Origin: Spirochaetales bacterium
Lineage (GTDB): Bacteria; Spirochaetota; Spirochaetia; SPDA01
NCBI GenBank assembly: GCA_004525155.1
Contig: SPDA01000194.1
Location: forward strand, 1-5,306
Reading direction: 5' to 3'
DNA: 5,306 nucleotides
In this document: one piece after another, positions 1 through 5,306 of the stretch
Layout: each line of letters opens with the position of its first letter
How positions within the stretch are numbered: position 1 is the first letter of the stretch
Program-made: the position numbers and the translations under genes
Notes under the pieces: generated by a model
What the model was told of the DNA's origin: nothing
The model's database searches: none
The model's input: the letters and a program-made list of their open reading frames with translations, nothing else

Positions 1-134
1 ATCAGGTTATTGCCGTCTGCGTCGAAAAGCTGTTCGATGACGAGAAAGGTCTCGCCTTTTCTCCTGATGAGTTTGATGCCTTCCGGCAGGTGTTCCAGGA
101 ATTGAGCGGGCAGAAACACGCGTCGCAGCTCCAT
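1..134 (-). CDS. hypothetical protein, N-terminal part (runs off the window)
   Basis: An open minus-strand frame starts at ATG 134-132 and reads 44 full codons to the window edge without a stop. The visible protein begins MELRRVFLPAQF and continues with a mix of basic and hydrophobic residues (LIRRKG, then TFLVIEQLFDADG). I do not recognise the family. No signal peptide, membrane segment or catalytic motif is visible in this fragment. The start is chosen because AGGAG (plus-strand 142-146) lies 7 nt upstream and a strong promoter at 154-182 would place the transcription start near 147. An in-frame ATG at 155-153 overlaps that promoter's -10 box and is therefore unlikely. The gene is transcribed divergently from the ferritin-like gene. 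Reality of the gene is well supported by RBS, promoter and open frame; function is unknown. Confidence 0.72.
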   Translation of the reverse strand, partial: MELRRVFLPAQFLEHLPEGIKLIRRKGETFLVIEQLFDADGNNL

Positions 135-153
135 GACTCCTCTCCTGCATTCC

Positions 154-182
154 ATTGTACCCCCTGCCCTTTCATCTGTCAA
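154..182 (-). promoter_or_regulatory. sigma-70 type promoter for the minus-strand gene
   Basis: Read on the minus strand, the -35 box is TTGACA (plus 177-182, a perfect match) and the -10 box is TACAAT (plus 154-159, five of six), separated by exactly 17 bp. The predicted transcription start is near 147, about 13 nt before the ATG at 134, so the leader is little more than a Shine-Dalgarno. It overlaps the region that would hold the -35 of the oppositely directed promoter. Confidence 0.72.
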
Positions 183-189
183 ACGAACG

Positions 190-198
190 TGCTATAAT
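190..198 (+). promoter_or_regulatory. extended -10 promoter for the ferritin-like gene
   Basis: TGCTATAAT at 190-198 is a perfect -10 hexamer (193-198) with the upstream TG of an extended -10 element. The -35 is weak: the best candidate, CTTTCA at 169-174 with 18-bp spacing, matches three of six, which is compatible with an extended -10 promoter. Transcription would begin near 205, leaving a very short leader before the ATG at 216 with GAGG at 207-210. The -35 region is shared with the divergent promoter. Confidence 0.55.
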
Positions 199-215
199 CC
201 GGGCGCGAGGTTGAT

Positions 216-706
216 ATGAGAGCCCAGGACATTTTGAAACAGGCGATTCTGCTTGAACAGCGCGGCAGGAGCTTTTATTCACGGATAGCGGAATCTACTG
301 CCCTGGCGGATGTGAAAAGCATATTTTTACTTATGGCTGATGAAGAGGAAAAACACGCGGCATGGCTCTCCGAGCAGTATAAATCTTTTAACGAAAAGAA
401 GGAATTTTTACCTCTGCAGTCGAAAGAGAAACCGGGAACCATAAGCGCCGGGGTCATGACAAAAGCCATAAAAGAACAGATAAATGCCGCGGGTTTCGAA
501 GCCGCCGCCATCGCAGCAGCCATGGCCTGGAGCAGAAAGCGGTACAGCTTTATTCCGCCCGGGCGGAGGAAACCATGGACAGCAATGAAAAGGCCCTCTA
601 CCTCATGCTGGCGGACTGGGAAAAAACGCACCTCGATCTCCTGGTTTCCGTAGACAGGGAACTGACGGAGAAGGTATGGTACGACAACAATTTCTGGCCT
701 TTTTAA
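216..706 (+). pseudogene. ferritin-like/rubrerythrin-family diiron protein, interrupted by a frameshift
   Basis: The gene starts at ATG 216 with GAGG five bases upstream. As written, the frame ends at a TAG at 651-653 (145 aa), but the last 41 residues are rich in R, P, W and S and look like out-of-frame translation. Moving to the frame that begins with CTG at 527 restores a family-like sequence that ends at TAA 704-706. One missing base, for example a third C in the CC at 526-527, would give a continuous protein of about 163 aa, a normal length for a rubredoxin-less rubrerythrin. The repaired protein is a four-helix bundle with internal symmetry. The first half has E14 (E-x6-Y21) and E44-x-x-H47. 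The second has E106 (E-x6-Y113) and E136-x-x-H139. All are expected diiron ligands, so the known family role would be iron binding or peroxide/oxygen detoxification in the cytoplasm. All second-half ligands lie beyond the break. No slippery heptamer is visible there, so I infer a mutation or a sequencing error rather than programmed frameshifting. Confidence 0.82.
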
Positions 707-762
707 AAAGGGCGCGCTTGTAAAAAACCACATTATCGTTTACACCTGACAGTATTAAATAT

Positions 763-766
763 GGAG
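763..766 (+). promoter_or_regulatory. Shine-Dalgarno that decides the EF-G start
   Basis: GGAG at 763-766 lies six bases before ATG 773. It sits just downstream of an alternative in-frame ATG at 761, which has only the A/T-rich AGTATTAAAT before it and no ribosome-binding sequence. The start at 773 is therefore preferred, removing four residues (MEKT) from the longest possible product. Confidence 0.75.
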
Positions 767-772
767 AAAACT

Positions 773-2809
773 ATGCATGCATCAGCATTGCGTAATATAG
801 GCATCATGGCCCATATCGACGCAGGCAAAACAACCACCACGGAACGCATCCTCTTTTATACCGGGAAATCACACCGGCTCGGGGAGGTTGACGACGGCCA
901 GGCCACCATGGACTGGATGGAGCAGGAGCAGAACCGCGGAATTACAATAACCTCCGCCGCTACGACCTGTTACTGGAATGATTACCAGATAAACATTATC
1001 GATACGCCGGGTCATGTGGATTTCACCGCCGAGGTGGAACGGTCCCTACGGGTGCTGGACGGAGCAATCGCCATCTTCTGCGCCGTGGGAGGAGTGGAGC
1101 CGCAGTCGGAAACTGTGTGGCATCAGGCGGACAAGTACCATGTGCCCCGTATCGCCTACATCAACAAGATGGACAGAATAGGCGCTGATTTTCCCGAGGT
1201 TATAAAAGAGATTGAAGAGAAGCTTGGCGCCCGGCCCCTGCCGGTTCAGCTCCCCATAGGCAGCGAATCCGGGTTCGAAGGTATTATAGACCTTCTTCTT
1301 TTTCAGGAAGTCCGCTGGGACGAGGAGTCCGACGGCTATGACATGAAATATTCGCCCATTGATCCTTCCCGCCTGGAAACGGCAAAGCACTGGCGCGAAC
1401 GGCTTATCGACAGCCTCGCATCCCATTCCGACGAGATAACAGAGCTCTACGTAAGCGGAGAGGAAATTCCCGAGGAACTTCTGCGGAAAATAATCCGCAG
1501 GGAGACCATCGCACGGAACCTGGTGCCTGTGCTCACCGGCGCTTCGCTCAAGAATATCGGTGTTCAGCCGCTTTTAAACGCCGTGGTTGATTTTCTTCCG
1601 GCGCCCGAGGAACTTCCCCCCGCCCGCGGTCACGACGTGAAAACGGAAACGGAGATCGAGGTACCATTTAAAAAAGACGGTCCCCCTCTGGCGCTTGTGT
1701 TCAAGATACAGACGGACCGCGAGGCCGGCGCGCTGACCTACATACGCGTGTACAGCGGCAGTTTCAAAAACGGCTCCGCCGTTTTCAACATAAACAAAAA
1801 AAAGAAGGAAAGAATAAACCGCCTCCTGCGGATGCACGCCAACCGCTCGGAACCGCTGGACAGCGTGAGCGCCGGAGATATCGCCGTAATCATCGGCTGT
1901 AAATTCTCCCAGACCGGCGATACTTTAGGCCTCGAGGGAAAACAGATTCTCCTGGAGCACATGTCTTTTCCGGAACCGGTCATTACCGTGGCGGTAGAGC
2001 CTAAAACCCTGTCGGACCTGGACAAGCTGAAAAATGTGCTGGACCTTCTTGCGAAGGAGGATCCGACCTTCACCGTGCGGGAAAACGAGGAAACCGGTCA
2101 GCTCATCATCTCCGGCATGGGGGAACTTCACCTTGAGGTGCTTGTGACCAGGGTGGTGAACGATTTCAAGGTTTCCGCGAACATCGGGAACCCCCAGGTT
2201 ACCTACCGCGAATCCATATCTGCTAAAACTGAACACAGGGAACGTTTTCACAAGGTCCTTGCGGGCAAGGAAAACGCCGCCGAAATCACCCTCCGCATAG
2301 CCCCCCTGCCGAGAGGCACGGGTAACCAGTTTTCTTCTGAAATAGGAAAGCAGGCGCTGCCGGCCGAACTGCTCGAGGCGGTTGGAAGGGGTGTAACCGG
2401 GGCTTTTTCATCCGGGATCATGTATGGGTACCCCTGCATCGATATAGGAGTGACGCTCACCGCCGCGGAATACAACCAGAACACTGCATCGCCCTTCGCG
2501 TATGAGGCTGCAGGCTCCCTCGGGTTTGACGCGGCCTGCAGAAAGGCGTCTCCCGTACTTCTGGAGCCTGTCATGCACATGGATGTCATGGCCCCCAAAG
2601 AATTTATCGGCGACGTGATAAGCCACATCTCCTCGAAAGGCGGGGTCATCGTAAACCTGGAAAGCCGGCCGACCATCGAGCATCTGCGGGCCGAAATTCC
2701 CCTGGCCAACACTTTCGGTTATTCAACGGCCCTACGCAGCATGACCCAGGGAAGGGGCACTTTTGCCATGGAGTTCTCGCACTTCGCCAAAAAGGAAGGC
2801 GGGCTCTAG
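773..2809 (+). CDS. fusA: elongation factor G, spdEFG2 type (probable ribosome-recycling EF-G)
   Basis: A full-length EF-G of 678 aa counted from ATG 773. The GTPase centre is canonical: P-loop AHIDAGKT (13-20), switch I RGIT (55-58), DTPGH with the catalytic His81 (77-81), NKMD (131-134) and G5 GASLK (256-260). Domain II follows from about 295, and domain III holds SGMGELHL (447-454). Domain IV begins near TYRES (477-481), and domain V begins near LEP (597-599). Domain IV is unusual: the QSGGRGQYG loop of translocases is replaced by a segment around AGK (497-499), and the HDVDSSE tip is replaced by a non-matching stretch. The same pattern is known for Borrelia burgdorferi EF-G2, which has been reported to act only in ribosome recycling with RRF, and for mitochondrial EF-G2. 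I infer the same role here: GTP-dependent splitting of post-termination ribosomes in the cytoplasm. The gene lies 66 bp after the ferritin-like gene and could be read through from it; I see no convincing promoter of its own. fusA is the generic EF-G symbol; this is not the housekeeping translocase. Confidence 0.95.
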   Translation: MHASALRNIGIMAHIDAGKTTTTERILFYTGKSHRLGEVDDGQATMDWMEQEQNRGITITSAATTCYWNDYQINIIDTPGHVDFTAEVERSLRVLDGAIAIFCAVGGVEPQSETVWHQADKYHVPRIAYINKMDRIGADFPEVIKEIEEKLGARPLPVQLPIGSESGFEGIIDLLLFQEVRWDEESDGYDMKYSPIDPSRLETAKHWRERLIDSLASHSDEITELYVSGEEIPEELLRKIIRRETIARNLVPVLTGASLKNIGVQPLLNAVVDFLPAPEELPPARGHDVKTETEIEVPFKKDGPPLALVFKIQTDREAGALTYIRVYSGSFKNGSAVFNINKKKKERINRLLRMHANRSEPLDSVSAGDIAVIIGCKFSQTGDTLGLEGKQILLEHMSFPEPVITVAVEPKTLSDLDKLKNVLDLLAKEDPTFTVRENEETGQLIISGMGELHLEVLVTRVVNDFKVSANIGNPQVTYRESISAKTEHRERFHKVLAGKENAAEITLRIAPLPRGTGNQFSSEIGKQALPAELLEAVGRGVTGAFSSGIMYGYPCIDIGVTLTAAEYNQNTASPFAYEAAGSLGFDAACRKASPVLLEPVMHMDVMAPKEFIGDVISHISSKGGVIVNLESRPTIEHLRAEIPLANTFGYSTALRSMTQGRGTFAMEFSHFAKKEGGL

Positions 2810-2837
2810 GACTGTTTCCGCCGATATACGCTAACCG

Positions 2838-2866
2838 TTGACAAGCGAATTACGTCAAAGTATAGT
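2838..2866 (+). promoter_or_regulatory. strong sigma-70 promoter for the second EF-G gene
   Basis: TTGACA at 2838-2843 (perfect -35) and TATAGT at 2861-2866 (five of six -10) are separated by exactly 17 bp. Transcription would start near 2873, about 20 nt before ATG 2894. The site lies wholly in the 84-bp gap after the first EF-G stop codon, so the second EF-G can be expressed independently. No terminator hairpin is visible in that gap, so read-through from upstream remains possible. Confidence 0.8.
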
Positions 2867-2893
2867 AGATGAATCCCAAAAAGAGGAGTATTT

Positions 2894-4978
2894 ATGGGTT
2901 TCGCAACGGAAAAGATCAGAAACATCGCAATAGCCGGGCATGTCGGGACCGGCAAAACCACTCTTGTAGAGCAAATGCTGTTCACGGGAGACGTTATCCC
3001 GAAATTCGAGCCGGTAGATTCCGGCCGTACGGTCAGCGATTTCGCGCAGGAAGAAATCGAAAGAAAGCTGTCAATTCACACATCCCTTACCCACCTCAAG
3101 TGGAAAGACGTAAAAATAAATATATTGGATACTCCCGGTTCCGGGGACTTCGTCGGCGAAGTCGTGAGCGCCTTCCGCACCTGCGAGTGCGGTCTCATGG
3201 TGATGTCCGGCCGCTCCGGCGTGCAGATAGAAACCATCAAGCTCTGGAGGCGTCTTAACAACAGGCAGAAACCGAGACTTGTCTATATTAACAGGATGGA
3301 GGAGGAGCATTCGGATTTCTCCAAGGTCCTTCAGGACATAAAGGATAAATTCCAGTCAAACATCGTACCCATCACGGTGCCCATGGGCGCCGGAGGGAAT
3401 TTCAAGGGCGTCATCGATATCGTGGAAAACAAGGCGTACCTGATGTCTCCGGACGGTAAAAAAGAAACGGCATCGGACATTCCCGCAGAGTTCGCGGCGG
3501 AGGCGGAGGATTACAGGATGAAGCTCCTCGAATCCGCAGCCGAGGGCGACGACGCGCTGATGGAGAAATTCTTCGCCGAGGAAACCCTCTCGCCCGAAGA
3601 AATCCGGCTCGGCATTACCAAGGGTCTCGGGGCCAACAAGCTGGTCCCCGTTTTCTGCGGAAGCGCCTTAAGGAATTCCGGCGTAGTCTCCCTGCTCAAC
3701 TTTATCGAATCCTCGGTACCTTCGCCGGCCGGCGCCCCCGAAACCCTTCTGGACGAGGAAGGTAACGGAACCGCGATAACAATTAATCCCGGCGAACCGG
3801 CGGCCTGTTACGTGGTAAAGACAAGCATCGATCAATTCGCGGGAAGGATGAGTTATATAAAGGTTGTTACCGGAAAAATATCCGCAGATTCGGAATTGAT
3901 GAACGAGCGGGAACACAAAAAGGAGCGGGTTTCCAAGGTCTACACCGCCAACGGCAAAAAACTGGAAGAAGCCGGCGAACTTTCGGCCGGGGACATCGGC
4001 ATCCTCACCAAGCTGGCCCATACGAACACAAACGATACTCTCTGCAGCCCGGACAAGCCCGTGCACTTCGCACCCCTGAACCTGCCCAACCCTGTCCATT
4101 CCGTCGCCGTCAGCGCTTTCAGCAAGAAGGACGAGGACAAGCTCAATATGTTATTGCAAAAAGCTTCTGAAGAAAACTTTACCTTCCGGCTTTCCTATAA
4201 TCAGGAAACAAAGGAAACGGTCATCTCCGGCATGGGGGAGCTTCACCTCAACATGATCCTGGACCGGATAAAGGAATCCCAGAAAATCGAACTTGAAACG
4301 AAGGTGCCGAAAGTAGCCTACAGGGAAACCATCACCAAGCCGGCAAATGCGGAATACACGCACAAGAAACAGTCCGGCGGACACGGTCAGTACGGAAAAG
4401 TGCTTATTGACGTAAAACCGCTCTCCAGGGGTGAATATTATCATTTTGAAAACGGCATAAGGGGCATGGCCGTTTCCAAGGGCTACATTCCCGGCATAGA
4501 AAAGGGCCTCCACGACGCCATGGAATCCGGAGTTCTGGCGGGTTATCCGGTGGTGGACGTATCCGTAACCCTGCTTGACGGAAAGGAGCATCCCGTGGAC
4601 AGCTCGGAAATGTCCTTTAGGCTCGCTTCCAAGGGAGCCCTCAAGTCGGCCATGGAAAAAGCGGGACCTCTGCTGCTCGAGCCGGTAATGAAACTCACCG
4701 TATTTATTGAAGAAAGGTACCTTGGAGACATTCTTTCGGACCTGAGCGGCAAGCGGGGAAAGGTATTGAGCCAGGAACCGATAGGCGGCGGCATTATGGA
4801 AGTGGACGCCCTGGTACCCCAGGCGGAACTTCTCCGGTACGCCATAGACCTCAAGTCAATGACCTCCGGCACCGGATCTTTCGAAATGGGATTCTCCAAT
4901 TACGAAACCATCTCCGGCAAAATAGCGGACGCCGTTATACATGCGGCAAAAGCATCCGGTCACGACGACAAGGAATAG
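2894..4978 (+). CDS. EF-G-like translational GTPase, EFG II type, with non-canonical G motifs
   Basis: A 694-aa protein with full EF-G architecture, started at ATG 2894 with GAGGAG (2883-2888) five bases upstream. The P-loop is GHVGTGKT (15-22), intact in its G-x4-GKT core. The other motifs deviate. Switch I reads RKLSI (57-61), with Ser60 where EF-G has the Mg-binding Thr. Switch II reads DTPGSGDF (79-86), with Ser83 in place of the catalytic His. The guanine-specificity motif is NRME (133-136) instead of NKMD. G5 is GSA (256-258). Domain III carries SGMGELHL (445-452). Domain IV keeps KQSGGHGQYG (492-501) and the tip HPVDSSE (566-572), and domain V begins near LEP (595-597). The GxGDFVGE switch II form and overall pattern match the EFG II group that includes Thermus thermophilus EF-G-2, whose motif I recall as DAPGYGDF. 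The physiological role of that group is not settled. It is probably a ribosome-binding GTPase or an accessory, possibly condition-specific translocase. It has its own promoter and is convergent with trmB. The EF-G family call is certain; the function is not. Confidence 0.93.
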   Translation: MGFATEKIRNIAIAGHVGTGKTTLVEQMLFTGDVIPKFEPVDSGRTVSDFAQEEIERKLSIHTSLTHLKWKDVKINILDTPGSGDFVGEVVSAFRTCECGLMVMSGRSGVQIETIKLWRRLNNRQKPRLVYINRMEEEHSDFSKVLQDIKDKFQSNIVPITVPMGAGGNFKGVIDIVENKAYLMSPDGKKETASDIPAEFAAEAEDYRMKLLESAAEGDDALMEKFFAEETLSPEEIRLGITKGLGANKLVPVFCGSALRNSGVVSLLNFIESSVPSPAGAPETLLDEEGNGTAITINPGEPAACYVVKTSIDQFAGRMSYIKVVTGKISADSELMNEREHKKERVSKVYTANGKKLEEAGELSAGDIGILTKLAHTNTNDTLCSPDKPVHFAPLNLPNPVHSVAVSAFSKKDEDKLNMLLQKASEENFTFRLSYNQETKETVISGMGELHLNMILDRIKESQKIELETKVPKVAYRETITKPANAEYTHKKQSGGHGQYGKVLIDVKPLSRGEYYHFENGIRGMAVSKGYIPGIEKGLHDAMESGVLAGYPVVDVSVTLLDGKEHPVDSSEMSFRLASKGALKSAMEKAGPLLLEPVMKLTVFIEERYLGDILSDLSGKRGKVLSQEPIGGGIMEVDALVPQAELLRYAIDLKSMTSGTGSFEMGFSNYETISGKIADAVIHAAKASGHDDKE

Positions 4979-4989
4979 CCCCTGAGGCA

Positions 4990-5020
4990 GGCAGTCCCGG
5001 ACTTCATCTTCCGGGCTGCC
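4990..5020 (+). terminator. hairpin between convergent genes, probable terminator
   Basis: GGCAG-t-CCCGGA (4990-5001) pairs with TCCGGG-CTGCC (5010-5020), giving an 11-bp GC-rich stem with one bulged T and an 8-nt loop. It starts 12 nt after the EF-G stop and ends 22 nt before the trmB stop. A pyrimidine-rich run (CCTTCTTC) follows on the plus strand, but there is no true T tract on either strand. It is therefore a plausible but weak rho-independent terminator, and may simply end or protect both convergent transcripts. Confidence 0.5.
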
Positions 5021-5042
5021 CGATCCTTCTTCACCCCTGACA

Positions 5043-5306
5043 TCACCTGTTCTTCCGGTAAAAAAACTCATGTACTTCCCTGCCCGCAGACCCGGCTTTT
5101 TCTTCGTATTTGCCCGGAAAACGTTCAAAGGTATCCCGGTCAAGGTTTTCCAGGGGAACACTTGTAACGGGAAAGGATAAAAATATCTCGGCTATCTGCC
5201 CGGCATAATCCACCCAGTCCGTCGCAATCCAGATGTACCCCCCGGGAACAAGGGATGCGAGCAGGAGACTTGCGAATTCCGCCGTCAGGAGCCTTCTCTT
5301 TTTATG
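5043..5306 (-). CDS. trmB: tRNA (guanine-N7)-methyltransferase, C-terminal part (runs off the window)
   Basis: A minus-strand frame enters at the window end and stops at TGA 5045-5043, giving the last 87 residues. TrmB methylates N7 of G46 in the variable loop of tRNAs using S-adenosylmethionine. Visible signatures, numbered within the fragment: HKKRRLL (1-7), the tail of the family's DPWPKxRHxKRRL motif; PGGYIWIATDW (21-31), containing the conserved TDW of the Rossmann-like core; and GKYEEKAGSAGREVHEF (65-81), which aligns with the C-terminal T-x-Y/F-E-x-K catalytic region of the family. The Thr that usually opens that last motif appears to be Gly65 here. The C-terminus (FFYRKN) ends at the usual place. 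The gene is convergent with the EFG II gene, 64 bp away, with a shared hairpin between them. The N-terminal part, including the SAM-binding glycine motif, lies outside the window. Confidence 0.88.
   Translation of the reverse strand, partial: HKKRRLLTAEFASLLLASLVPGGYIWIATDWVDYAGQIAEIFLSFPVTSVPLENLDRDTFERFPGKYEEKAGSAGREVHEFFYRKNR

Noticed and set aside
522..530. Programmed ribosomal frameshift in the ferritin-like gene
   Set aside because: The site reads ATG-GCC-TGG with no X-XXY-YYZ slippery heptamer, and I see no convincing stimulatory hairpin just after it. Programmed shifting is also not known for this family.
275..733. Long minus-strand open frame across the ferritin-like gene
   Set aside because: It is antisense to a gene with clear family motifs, its composition is typical of out-of-frame translation, and no ribosome-binding site or family resemblance supports it. 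The same holds for the other antisense frames within both EF-G genes.
718..760. Promoter just upstream of the first EF-G
   Set aside because: Possible boxes such as TTGTAA (718-723) with TACACC (741-746), or TTTACA (739-744), either match poorly or have no -10 at the right spacing. Not strong enough to annotate.
2869..3258. Plus-strand frame starting at ATG 2869, overlapping the second EF-G
   Set aside because: Its product is an R-rich out-of-frame reading of the EF-G coding sequence. Its ATG lies just after the promoter -10 with no Shine-Dalgarno, whereas GAGGAG points to ATG 2894.
2109..4247. Near-identical DNA blocks in both EF-G genes (around 2109 and 4223) as a recombination repeat
   Set aside because: The similarity covers only about 24 bases encoding the invariant ISGMGELHL motif. 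It reflects protein conservation and shared codon use, not a repeat element.
2894..4978. Ribosomal protection protein (TetM/TetO-type tetracycline resistance)
   Set aside because: The EF-G-like fold invites this, but the domain IV KQSGGHGQYG and HPVDSSE motifs and the GxGDFVGE switch II pattern fit EFG II instead, and there is no mobile-element context.

Overview
The window most likely comes from a spirochaete with moderate GC content (a little over half, judged by eye). The main reason is the gene at 773-2809. It is an EF-G whose domain IV matches the spdEFG2 subfamily (the type of Borrelia burgdorferi EF-G2 and mitochondrial EF-G2), which is found mainly in spirochaetes, planctomycetes and some delta-proteobacteria. 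The placement is an inference from remembered family sequences, not from a search.

Layout: (i) 1-134, minus strand: the N-terminal 44 codons of an unrecognised protein, with a good Shine-Dalgarno and a near-consensus sigma-70 promoter. (ii) 135-215: an intergenic strip of about 80 bp holding two divergent promoters that overlap. (iii) 216-706, plus: a rubrerythrin/ferritin-like diiron protein gene interrupted by a single-base frameshift near 527; both halves are otherwise intact. (iv) 773-2809, plus: spdEFG2-type elongation factor G, probably a ribosome-recycling factor. (v) 2838-2866: a strong sigma-70 promoter. (vi) 2894-4978, plus: a second, distantly related EF-G of the EFG II type with substituted GTPase motifs. 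(vii) 4990-5020: a hairpin in a 64-bp gap between convergent genes. (viii) 5043-5306, minus: the C-terminal 87 residues of TrmB, tRNA (guanine-N7)-methyltransferase.

The theme is translation: two non-orthologous EF-G paralogues in tandem, followed by a convergent tRNA-modification gene. The paralogues have diverged in opposite places. The first keeps a textbook GTPase centre but has lost the conserved domain IV tip motifs used in translocation. The second keeps the domain IV motifs but has non-canonical switch I, switch II and guanine-specificity motifs. Neither looks like the housekeeping translocase, so a third EF-G (spdEFG1 type) is expected elsewhere in the genome. I see no mobile element, CRISPR array, RNA gene or clearly new system here. 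The points most worth checking are the frameshifted diiron protein and the adjacent, oppositely diverged EF-G pair.
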